DNA from: Anarhynchus alexandrinus
Taxonomy: Eukaryota > Chordata > Aves > Charadriiformes > Charadriidae
DNA: 64,000 bases
Direction of reading: 5' to 3'
Assembly: GCA_008711295.1 (NCBI GenBank)
Contig: VUYV01000046.1
Span: 1,934,759-1,998,758, forward strand
How positions within the stretch are numbered: position 1 is the first letter of the stretch; each line of letters starts with the position of its first letter. This document shows, piece after piece, positions 1-12,200 of this stretch. A program made the position numbers and the translations under genes. The notes below the pieces were generated by a model, which ran no database searches, was not told the origin of the DNA, and saw nothing but the letters and a program-made list of their open reading frames with translations.

Positions 1-3000
1 TTTTTTTTCAAAACAGCAGTTTGAAAACACTTTGGTTTAAACATTTTGATAAAAGATCCATGTTTTGCATTTGTTTTCCAAACTGAGCTTTTGTAGTCAT
101 GTTGTAAGATAAAGTTTTCATGTATCTGTTTTTGCTTCAGCATGTAGGAAGCCCACATCAGTCTTTACCTGCCAGAAAAAAACATTCCGTGATTGTTTTC
201 TTCTAGATCAGAGTTTTAAAGGGACAACACTGAGGACTGGACTTGGGACAGGGACTCTCATCTATATAATTCATCAAATAATCACTGAAAAAGATGATCA
301 GTAAAACCAGGTATTTTTTAATACTGGTGGTCATTACGTAAAACTGTTCTTCTATGTCCATCTCAGAGAGGCTTTTATCAGAAGAGCTTTCCCTTAGTGA
401 GTGTAACATTTCTTGGTGCAACATGTGGTGAAGCTACCTGAGTAAACCAGTCTTGGGCATGACACCCCGCATGATGCTTACGGAGAGTAATGAAATGGAA
501 TTACTAGTGGCAATTTAGGGTAAGGGTCAGTGTGTTTCCATTTCAAGACTTATGGTTGCATAAGGTTATTGTGAACCAGAATATAGAAAGTTTAAAAGAA
601 TACTTAGAAATAATCTTGGATAGTGAGAATATAAAGAGTTACTAGGAGAAATAGTTGGGATGAGGGGAGAATACATGGTTTATCATGAGAGGTGGTTGAG
701 TCATTGGCAGAAAGAGAGAGAACATTAGGCTGTTAGGGAGGAATCAATGGAATTGGCAAGGAAAGTCTGCAAAGGTAAATTTTGCACTTTCTCTCCTGCA
801 CTTACGCATAGTGCACTCTGCTGCTGATTCTGTTTGTTGTCGTTTTTCTAAACGTACCTTTGCCTTCTCTCCCAGTACTGCACACACTCTTCATGGAAGC
901 CCCTTCTTGGAGCCCGCATCTTCTGCAGGGCCTCTCAGTGATACCATCCTTGTAGAGGTGGACCAAGCAGAACTTCCCAGGTCCCTGACGTGTGGTGTCA
1001 CTCCATCTAGTTGTGGTGGTATTTTCTCTTGTGCTGGGCTAATTGGGACTATTGATTCTTTTCTTTGAATGGCAAAGCCTTTTTTAAGNAGGCATTCTAC
1101 AAATGTTAATGTTCGTGGTGGGATGACTCCATGTCTGTTCTGAGTTGCAATGAAAGCAGATCATGTGAGGCAAGTGCATCTTCAGGTCCCTTTTCTGGTC
1201 GCTTTGCCCCATCTATTGGTGAGAGGTTGTCTTCTCTTCTGGCTGAATTTTACAAATGTATTCTAAAAAGACTGCTTATCTGCTACCTTCTCTGTCAAAC
1301 CATGCCACAAATAACTCCTTGTCTTCACATTTTTATACCATTTTCTTCTCTTCAGCTACATTTTCCCTTAGATGTGAAATGATAATATTGATCTGTGACT
1401 CGTAATTCCTTAATCAGAAAAACTGTGCTTTGTGATATTGAACGGTGACAGGGAAAATGCTGACTGGCCATTTTCTCTCTTGTACCAGTTGCTCTGTTTC
1501 AATTCTTTAGATCGGGTTTGGGCAGGAAGGGGGTGTGTTATTTGGTTTTTTTTTCTAGCGTACAAACACACCAGAACTCCCCCTATGCTGAAAACTGAAA
1601 ATGAATGAAATCATTGTGCTAGAAAGACAGAAAGAGACAGCCAGGGTAAAATTTCAACTGAGTCACATATCTGTTTCTCACATCCATCCTCGTGTTGTTT
1701 GCTCAGGTCCTGATCCAAAAAATACACAAACACATGCTTCATTCTGAGCACGGGATAAAACCTATCTTGTCTACAGTGGAAGCTGGAAATAACAAACACC
1801 TCTGCATCTCAGGCAACCTGTTAAGATTTGTCAAGTATGGAAACAAATTTCTCAGCTAGGAAGCCAAATATAACAATTTGTTCAATACACACAGAAAAAA
1901 AAAATCCCTCTGAAAATCAGATAGCTACTGAGAGAATATTGTCCCTAAGAGAAACAGCTGTTGCAGGGAGATGAGTAAGAAAGACCGGTAGGACATTTCC
2001 AACTGAATGTGTACGTTGAAGCATTAGTTTGTGAGGATCTTTTACAATCAACAGGGTTAACACAGAGCACTAAAATGGTGGTGCTTTTGTTTTAAAACAC
2101 TTAATTTACTACATTGTTTCTCCATACTCTTTGATTCTGCCCCTCTACTCCACTCTCGTGAGACCTCACCTGGAGTACTGCGTCCAGCTCTGGAGTCCCC
2201 AACATAAGAAGGACATGGACCTGCTGGAGCGTGTCCAGAGGAGGGCCACGAGGATGATCGGAGGGCTGGAGCACCTCTCCTATGAGGAGAGGCTGAAGGA
2301 GTTGGGGCTGTTCAGCCTGGAGAAGAGAAGGCTCCGGGGAGATCTTATTGCAGCCTACCAGTACCTAAAGGGGCTACAGGAGAGCTGGGGAAGGACTTTT
2401 TACAAGGGCATGTAGTGATAGGATGAGGGGGAATGGCTTCAAACTGGAAGAGGGCAGGTTTAGATTGAACATTAGGAAGAAGTTTTTGACTTTAAGGGTG
2501 GTGAGGCACTGGAACAGGTTGCCCAGAGAGGTTGTTGAGGCCCCATCCCTGGAGGTGTTCAAGGCCAGGCTGGACGTGGCCTTGGGCAGCCTGGTCTGGT
2601 GGGAGGTGTCCCTGCCTGTGGCAGGGAGGGTTGGAACTCGATGATCTTCAAGGTTCTTTCCAACCTAAACCATTCTATGATTCTACGATTCATATTTTTA
2701 CCCCTACCTCCCAAAACAAAAAAAACAAACCAAAAGCCTGTTTCATTCATTAGTTACTTGAGAGGTGTTTTTGCAGAGGTACATTGTTCACTTTGAAACA
2801 ACATTAATCAAGATTAAATCAAGCTGGATGCTACAACGGATCCCACTGGACAACCTTTGTGTTGTACCTTACCATTGACGGCCTTCAACTCCTCCGTCTC
2901 TTGTCCTGAAGTGGAGGATGGAGCTCACCTTGCAGCAATGGTAATCAGTGGATTAAGGAGTTCCTGTTCTGGTCATGAGCATGGTTCCCTTAGAGCTCAG

Positions 3001-3154
3001 TTTGGCATCTTGCATTTTTTTGGTATAAGTTAAGAAAACAAAGTTCAGTTCTTTTGCCTGTTTCCGGTAGGGCCCCAACTGTACAGGGAAGGAACTGAGG
3101 CTTGCAGCCACTCTCAGAGAGTTTAATAAACTGGTTTTGCTTCCTCTCTTACAG
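1..3154 (+). other. Intron sequence upstream of window exon 1
   Basis: No collagen-like exon is visible here in any frame, so I read it as the 3' part of the intron before window exon 1. It holds one CR1 piece (2132-2690) and a single N at 1089. The end is a normal acceptor, a pyrimidine-rich tract followed by ACAG at 3151-3154. The small open frames here show no recognisable domain. Confidence 0.7.
2132..2690 (+). mobile_element. CR1 LINE, 5'-truncated 3' end
   Basis: The sequence matches the C-terminal part of the CR1 second reading frame (the [10 protein letters not shown] and [16 protein letters not shown] blocks), then the 3' untranslated end and a tail of ATTCTATG-like units. The frame is broken near 2415. 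It lies in the first intron in the sense orientation and is an inactive copy. Confidence 0.93.
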
Positions 3155-3208
3155 GGACCTCCAGGGCCCCCAGGCATTGCTGGACCCCCTGGACCACCTG
3201 GAGCACCA
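3155..3208 (+). CDS. COL22A1: Collagen exon 1 (54 bp)
   Basis: Encodes [18 protein letters not shown], six perfect Gly-X-Y triplets very rich in Pro. The acceptor is TCTTACAG and the donor GTAAGA at 3209. The following intron (3209-3629) holds only a (TTTTGG)n run close to the donor. Confidence 0.95.
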
Positions 3209-6200
3209 GTAAGAAAATGAGCTTGGGAGTTGGGGTTTTTTGTTTTGGTTTTGGTTTTGGTTTTGGTTTTGGTTTTGGTTTTGGTTTTTGTAGCAAGGAG
3301 AAGAAAAAACAGCTGGGGAGAATTTTAGGTCATGGGTTTCAGTGGGAACTGAGTCAGGGCCCCTGGCAATGTGCGTTTTCTCTTATATTTTCTCACTGAA
3401 AAGCCATAGCTGGTCCTAGAGGACAGCTTCTCTGTGCCAAGCGTTAGAATCATGTTGGTGCTACCTGGGGAGAAGTCAATAATGTCTACAGGACTCCCCA
3501 TGGCAGAGACCTGGCTGCCGTGGAAGGGAAAATTGCATTTAAACTGAAAGCAGCAACCTCCAGTGAGGTTGCTGCAAAGGACAGAAATACTGATTTTTAT
3601 TTTTTTTTCTTCTGATTTCATTTTTTTAGGGACTGCCGGGAGAGATTGGAGTTTCTGGTAAAACCGGACCACCAGGACCACCTGTAAGTGTTGAGGAACT
3701 GCTTCTCTGGCCACAATACTCTCTCTGACTTCAGATACTTTAATTCTCAAGTCTTTGGCTCCTTTTCTGCAGCTTGTCTGCATGCAAGGTTTTAATGTGG
3801 GCTCCAACACTGTTGCCTTCAATGCAGATGTCAGCCTCTGATACCTTTTACGAACAAGAATTTTGCCATACACAGCTCCACTATTACTACCCAGCGGAAC
3901 TATGATGTTCTCTTTGCATGATACCTTTCAAAACTCATTTTGCATTTGGTAAGATATTGTTCTTCCAAACCTGGAATTTCCTGAATTAGGCCAAAGAGCT
4001 GAAATTAAAATCTTCAGCAGAGCATAGCAATTTCTGTTGGCTGTTAAGTCGAGAAAGGTGAATTATGAAATACTTAGTATTAAGAAGTGCCACCTACAGG
4101 CTGCAGTGTTTGGGGATTGACTGACATTCGAAAAGGGGAAAAAACTTTTTCTCACCATTTTGAATGCGTTACAGGAAGTAATTTTAATTCTTATCTTGCT
4201 GAACAATTCTATCACTATGTGTTGTATAATTTAATTTTAGGAGTCTATGTATTGCATAAGAAATTACCAATATTAAAAAGGAGAAATAGACTTTAAAAAA
4301 AAAACTTTATAGCTACAGATAATAGAGACTTATAAAGAATGATAAGTAAAAATGTAATTTTTAAAGTTATTTAAGAATCCACAAAAGCGCTATACTGTTG
4401 TTTCTCTGTAACAACACTGACATCCAGTGGTCATTCACCAAAACTGCGATACTGGAAAAAGGGCCGAGCGCGTATGTGCATTGTGAGAACTTCTCTATAT
4501 TTTGAGTCACAGTAGGGAAAAATTCAAAATAAAATGCATGAGGTGGTTCTTCTTTTCTTAAACTTAGGTCAGTGGCAAGAGGGACGGACTGAGCGTGCTT
4601 ATACTGAGCTTGCTGTTAATGATTTGAAGAACAGGCGCTTACAGCTTATGATTTTCTCTTGTTTAGGGGTTGCCTGGCAAAGATGGATTCAATGGGCTTC
4701 CTGGGCTTCCCGGTCAAAAGGTAAGTGATGCCACATATACAGTTATTAAGCTACTTGTCTGGGTAGGTTATCTGGGTGAGATAGCAAGTGTAAGCGGGAA
4801 GGGGAGCAGATCTCCAGAGCTAAACACACCTCACCAGTCCCACATCACTGAGCCACCGGCAAAGGGCCAAGTCAGCTGGTGTGATTGCACTGTACTGAGT
4901 CATTATGAAGATGGAGCTGGTTGTAAATACAGCAGGGGTGAGAGATCCTCTTCCAGTCTTCAACTACTGCATCCAATTCAGCAAACACAGCTGAGCATTG
5001 CAAACAGAGAAGCTTCTACCGTCACCCAGGAAAGCCAGGGACACTGGTATGTGTCCAAGGCACAAAGAAGAAGAACAAAGAAGTGTGGCAGGCTCCAAAG
5101 ATGTTCCTGTCTTTCCTTTCTGAATGGCTGGAAAGAAGAGATGCCATCCCCCTAAGACTTCTGTAGGTCTGTGTGACAGAAAGACAGTTCTTCATTATGT
5201 CCTACTACTTATGCACCATTTGAAACCTTCCACAAATGACAGATTGGGAAGAATTGTGTCCTCTGCTGTCTCTGCAGTGGGAGAAGGGAGATAGGAGATT
5301 TAGAGCTAGGAGACACTCTGGTTGACTTGCCATCACTATGTAAATAAGTGTCAAAGTAATGTGCCATATTTTGACTTTGAAGGCTAAACGAGGCTTTGGG
5401 GATGATGACACTATATATTGGAATAAGGACAACAGCTGTTAACCATCTACTGCTTTGAATTGTGTTGGCAGCAGTCATCTTGTCTCTGATACTTGAGCAC
5501 GATGATCCCTACTTGATCCAGTAACACCCTACATTTATACTTGCCCCTCTCAACTGAGTGCACTGAGTGCTTGAGCCAGATCTAGCAGAGTCCCCAACTC
5601 CCATTTATTGATGAATAAAGGTGAGGAATTTGGAGCCTATAAAAAATTTCTGAGGCTAAATAAATCTTTGTATCTTATCCACAGCCCTGTGTAGTACCTA
5701 CTGTGCTTCTCAGCTATGTAGCGCGTTTCAGCTCTTAATCCACTGCAGTCTCTGCTCTCCATGCTGACAACACCCACACTGGAAGATCAGTTTCAAAGTA
5801 TTTACCTAAGAGGCAAGGTGGCCAAGGTCCCAATCCCACAATTATTTCTTTTTCTTAATAGAAATAATGTAGACTTTCTAACCACATATATTTTGAAGAA
5901 ACTGAATGGAGTTTTTGTTTTTCAGGTAATTCGCTATGGACATCTTTAATGTAACATTGGTTGACTTTGTGTTATTCCAGAAATACTCCAGCAGGGTGAT
6001 CAGTGCTGGAGATGTGATTGCAAACAGCATTAGAATGGAAAAAACATTCCAGGAAACATATTCTCACATGTCTCCATTTATATCCTCAGGCTGATAATGA
6101 GGATCTGAATCGAAATATTCCTCACTGTTGCCTGAAAACATGCTGCACTACCAGAGGAGTTTGTGTATAACTTCTTGTGTTCCCTGCAGGGAGAACAAGG

Positions 6201-9200
6201 GGAAAAGGGTGAGGAAGGTTTTCCTGGAAAAGCTGGCCCTAAGGTAAGGAATTTTATGTCATAGTTTGCTTTAGCTGTTGAGTCAATCAAAGCATGATGC
6301 TGGAAGGTCTTATACTGAAGTCAGGAGAGCAATATTTTGGACTCTATGATCTTAAAGGTCCCTTCCAAACGAGACAATTCTAAGATTCCTCTAAAGTTGG
6401 AGGCATAAGAGGATGAACAGATGTGCTTCATTGCCTTTCAGAGTTCATGATATTTCAAAATACCAAACACTGCTTGATGCTCCTCTCTCATGTCTACATG
6501 TGTACGGACATCTGACCTGGCCCTTGTGTTGGTTCCCTGTGGTCTGGGTTCCCAAGCCATCAAGAAGGCAATTTCAGTGCCCTATGAGAAGTAGATAGAA
6601 GAACACGAGCCAGGACCATAGGGGACACACTTTACTAATGAGAAAGTGTTCTTATGAAAGGGTCAGCTCCTTGCAATGTTAAAATTTTGCTTTTGTTTTT
6701 CCAGGGTGAACCAGGGAGCCGTGGCCAACCTGGTGAGCAGGTGAGCAGGAAAAATAGTCTTAGCAACAAGGCGCAGCTGTCAGTGATATAAAGTGACCAC
6801 ATGCAATAACAAAGCCATTTGCCAATAATGAGTTCCATGCAAATCATTTGCATCTGTGATTGATGATGCAACAGATGAGTGGATGAGACTCATGGCTGGA
6901 TGGAGTAATGCAAAAATTCCGGAGCAAAAATATGCTAAATCCAACTTTTCATTGTGTCCTGCAAAATTCAATCACCTTGTTCCTGGTGGATAGGGAAGAA
7001 AAGAAAGGCTTAGAAGTGGCTTTCAAGTGCTTGTTTTCCTTTGCACCTCACATTAACCCAAGGTGCGAGTTCTAGAAGATAAAGGAACTTATTTGTAACT
7101 ATGTGATGCAAGGGGTGATGCTGTCATTTCTAAGTTGTAAATGTTTGCTAGGAAATAACCCCAGATGACTGTTAGAAGTTACACAGTTATCTCAGTCTTT
7201 TTGTCTTGGGATTTGGGTTTCAGCAGACAGCTGCTGAACTCAGTGAAGAACCAGGGAAATGTCCTGTCATTTCCTAAAGCACACAGCTGTGTAGAGCCCA
7301 GTCAGGACCACTAACCACAGATGCTAACGTTTTCATCCGCATGCGGTTTTTTCCACTGTAGTATGAAAATCTGTAGAAGGAGAAATCTGTGTAAGACAGA
7401 GTCTTGTACCTTTGGTATATATCTCAGGATTTTGGGGTACAGAGTATACCCGGCAATGGAAGAGTCTCAGAGCCTCAGTCTTCTTTTACTCCTACCACTC
7501 TCAGTCCAATCTTCTGCTATGAAAACAAAATGGGATAATGGTCCTGACCTCTCCTCCCATGCTGTCTTGTGCAATAAAGCAGAAAATGGACCACAAACAG
7601 GACTTAGAGGGAGTAAGGGAAGAAGCTGTCCATGAGGAGTCTCATATAGCAGCTTTCCATAAGCTGCGACAGTCTCTCCATGACCATTACATTTTAGGAA
7701 TTGCTGACCATTTTGCCTATTTGTCAGGGTGTCACAATCTGTGTATCTGCCGCTGTGTATCCCTTGAAGGAATAAGGTTCTGAGCCTGAGGTACAAAGTG
7801 AGATTTATTGGGATAAGGCACTTATTAAGTGGATAACAATTACACTACCATGCATGCGGGAACTATTCTGCTTCTATTCCAAAATTACTTATAATCTACC
7901 TAACAGGTGTCACTCAATTCCTAGGAAAGTATCCTGACCTGGTGTCCCAAGAAAGGGAAGATCATTCTGAGGAAAAGGATCTGGGGGTCCTGGTAGATAG
8001 TAAATTATCCATGACCCAGCAATGTGCCCTTGTCACCAAAAAGGCCAGATGGAATCTTGGGCTGCATAGGGAAGAGTGTGGCCAGTAGGTCAAGGGAGGT
8101 CATTCTCCCCCTCTGCTCTGCACTGGTGAGGCCACAACTGGAATACTGTGTCCAGTTCTGGGCTCCCCAGTTCAAGAGGGACAGGGAACTGCTGGAGAGA
8201 GTCCAGCGTAGGGCAACTAAGATGATTGAGGGATTGGAGCATCTCCCTTAAGAGGAAAGGCTGAGAGAGCTGGGACTCTTTAGCCTGGAGAAGAGAAAGC
8301 TGAGGGGAGACCTTATTATGGCGTACAAGTATGTAAAGGGTGGGTTGAAGGAGGGTGGAGCCAGACTCTTTTCAGTGGTTCCCAGTGACAGGATGAGGGG
8401 CAATGGGCACAAATTGGAACATGGGAAGTTTGATTCAAATACACAGAAAAAACTTCTTTACGGTTCGGGTGACAGAGCAGTGGCACAGGCTGCCCAGGGA
8501 GGTTGTGGAGTCCCCTTCTCTGGAGGTTTTCAAGACCCGCCTGGATGCAGTCCTGAGTAATGTGCTCTAGGCAATCCTGCTTTAGCAGGGAGTTGGACTA
8601 GATGATCTCTAGAGGTCCCTTCCAACTCTGAAAATTCCATGATTCTGTGATTCCGTGATCATCACGAGAAAGAGTGCTTGCATAGGGCTCTCAGGGAGCC
8701 ATTTCCATACCCTTCTCGGTGGTTCCTTTGGTCATGGCCCAGTGATGTCCTTCCATGGTTGTCAGGCAAACAAACTGCCGACCTTGCAGTTGTCAGGCAA
8801 ACTTAGACCCAGTGCAATAAGGGGTCAGACCCCAGACCAAAGGACTGCCACTCAGTCTGGGCTGTCTCCCCACACAGGGCTGTTCTGAATTCTAATGCCA
8901 CATTCCAAAACACTTGCCTCTCTCCATGGTGTGGTGTTCTCCACACATTTCATAAATGTTCTCTTTTCTGTCACCTCAGTCATAAATTAAAAGAGAGGGC
9001 TTCACTTCATATATCCTCTGAATTTGACAGGAAAAGGCTAATAACAGGTGTGTGAATGTGGTTTCTTCAATCAATCAGTTGTACACCATCCTCCAGAGAC
9101 CCTTCTTCTTATGCTGCATTTCTGTAGTTTGCTAATGAGAACGTCATGTTGTCCCATGTCAGATATCTTACTAATGTCAAGATACATCACACAAATGCTT

Positions 9201-12200
9201 CCTTCTTGTCTGCTTAGTTACAGTGTCAAGGGAGGGAACTGGATGGGTTTGATAAGATTAGTTCTTAACAAATCCACATTGACATTTTGGTATTATCGTT
9301 CTGTCCTTGAGCTCACACAAACTCGTTCACGTTTTGCTTCAGTACATTTCCAGAGGCCAAATACAACATTTTTTATTTTTCCTCTAAATTCTCCTTTTTT
9401 TCTTCTTTAATATTAGGCCCTCTCTCCTCATGATCTCTGTGATCTCATCATCAGCCAGGATCCTGCCATGGCTCTCAGAAAGCACCACTCCCTCTGTCAC
9501 CAAATGTCATTTTCTTTAGAATTCTCTAAACATCACCCTGATGTTCCTAGCCATACTCAGTCACCACAGCATCTTGTTCCTCACCTGACTTCTTCTGAAG
9601 GCTCATTGCACCTCTATCATGATAATGTTTAGAGTCTTCCCATACTTCAGAGATAATCTCTTTAGAGAGGGGATCGCCTTTTTGTAGTGAAATTTTTTTC
9701 TTTGTGATATTGAACTACAAATGCAGAGAGCAGAATAATTATAAATAGGAAACCACATGGTTATTTTCAGATGACAAACTCGGTCAACTGGGAGCTAAAT
9801 TTGAGAATACTTGATATATTTAGAACAAACCACATGACACAGAGATCATAATTACTCCAATAGCAACTATTATAAAGCAGAAACTCAAAGGTAAGTTTCA
9901 AACAGAAAGAAATCCAAATGTGCAATAGCGCATCCAGAAAACTCTGGATCTGTTTGTCAGGTAACATCTGAACCATTCAGTTTAATACAGTGCAGTTTTT
10001 GCATTTCCAGACCACAGCAGATCATTAAAAATGAAAATAAAAGTTAGATCTTTTTTTTTTTTTAGCTGCTTCTATTTGCTTGCTGGGTCCTGCTACAGAG
10101 CAGCATGAAGACATGTCCTAAATCCCATAGTGTCAGTTAAGTGTAACAGCAAAAAAAAGAGAGGTCTTAGCTGCTGTTTTAAGCAACGATTTTCCAAGAA
10201 TAAGAAATTATTTGATAAAATAATCCCATTCTCTCTCAGCAAACTATATCTATAATAAATGCCATGAAAAAACTGGGACAGGTTCTGGCCTACAGCATAG
10301 ACCATATGTATCATGGTGTGAGTAGGTATTGAGAAGAAACCATCTTCCAGTCATTATGAGTTCTGAACAACCCACAGTCTAGTGTCAGACATGCAAAGGG
10401 ATAGACAGATAAATCAAGGTTTCATCCTCCCCGGCCTAAGGACCCTGTGGCTAGATTAGCCTACCCTGAGGACCAGACTTCATACATTTTTAACTTATAT
10501 GAGTGAGAGAAGAATTTGGCTCACCATTCTGCCCTTTCATTCTAAATTATATTTGAGAGTAATGGGATTTATTAATAGAAGCCATGCTTGATGCCTCTTC
10601 CTAAATTTCACAAGCTTCTTTGTCTTACTTTCAGGGTGAAGCAGGTCTTCCTGGTCCTCGGGGTTTACCTGGACTGAGAGGAGAAAAAGGAGACCAGGTG
10701 AGTGACTTTGAGGCACAGCTTGATGTTTTTTGGTCTTTTGGTGCCAGGAGGCTTATCTCAACTGTCCCTAGATGAAGTTCTCTCTTGGTGTGTTTGCTGT
10801 GGTGAGCAGCTGATTGGCATCCAGCAAAGTCAACAATACCCCTTCCAAAAAGGTACTTTACTACCTAGTGACTGTTCCTAATTGCAGAGGAGGTGCTAGT
10901 GAGCAGTGTGTATCCTAAATGCAGAAGGTTATGACTTGTGAGGCAGTAGAAGAGGTACAGTGGTCTTTAGGCCTTCCAGAAATACATGGCTGATTTAAGA
11001 ACATTAAAAAAAAATTTAATGACAGCAAAAAATCACAAATCCCCCGTGTCACTGAGCCCTGAAGAAGGCTCCTGATGGTTGGATCATTTTCTGATGGCCT
11101 AACTTCCATCCAAGTCCTAGTATCTACTGCTTCCCCTGACTAGCTCCGGACCTCCAGAGGCATTTACATACTGGGAAAGAGTTGGATCAGGGGCCTGACA
11201 GTAAATTTATCCCTGTAAATGAGGCCAGTACTCCTGATAACTGACAGCATGCTTGAATGTGAGCAAGAAGGAGCTAAAATCAACTGAGCTCTTACCACTC
11301 AGTTTGCTATATTATATATATTGTAGAGCACAGGATATATTCTCTCTATATATAAAATCATAGAAATGTAGGTCAGATAGCTCCTGTTTGAATGTAGGAT
11401 GAATACATTTTGCATTTGCACTTTGAGGAGTATTCACATCATCTTTGTTAAGCATCTCCCATTCAGATGACCAGGTTACCTGGGCAAAATAGAGAGGTCG
11501 GCACCAGTGAATGGATGATTCAGAAATGTCTAACACAAGCAAAAATGGTTTTATGAATGTCCACTTTGGGTTTTAACTCCTGCTCTGGTTCCTCTCTTGT
11601 CCAACTAGAAAAAAATCTGTTTTTTATAACTGCATTGTGCAGTAGGAGCTTCTACATAAAAGCTGATTTAGGATTAGTGCTTTCCTTTCCATGAACTTAA
11701 TGGCTATTTGCTGGTTTTTGAAAATAGTGTGGATTTTATGAAGCAATCTCCAAAATGTTACGTTTTTAATTGCTTGCACTACATCTTGGAGGACAGGTAA
11801 GATCAACTGAAAGTGTAAAATATTCTAGTGGGACTGCTGCAATCAAATCAAAACATGCATATTTCCCGCTTTCTTTTCCCTATTTTAGGGAGAAAAAGGA
11901 AAAGATGGTCTCCTGGGATTGAAAGGTGAAAGAGGAGAAAAGGTAAGCCACGAAATGAGCATGGTTCTCCTTAGATAAGAGAGAAAAAGTCATGAGTAAT
12001 GCAGGAAATCATAAGCAGGTGATGAAATCTAAGGACAGTTTCTTTAATTCCAGGAAACTTTTTGTTTTAAAATTGTCTGACAGAGATGAGCCTGCAACTA
12101 AATTCTAAAGAACTTTTCTGTGCCTGCCTGTGGTGTGCTAGAACAATAATTTAAGGAAGGGTCTGGACTTCTGCCGTCACAATACTATTAATTTTAGTGA

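Noticed and set aside
3325..3873. 182-codon open frame on the minus strand across exon 2
   Set aside because: It is antisense to a collagen exon, whose GGN/CCN codons make stops on the other strand rare, and shows no domain.
7467..7796. 109-codon minus-strand frame in intron 5
   Set aside because: No domain, no coding signature, and overlaps two other equally long frames; consistent with chance.
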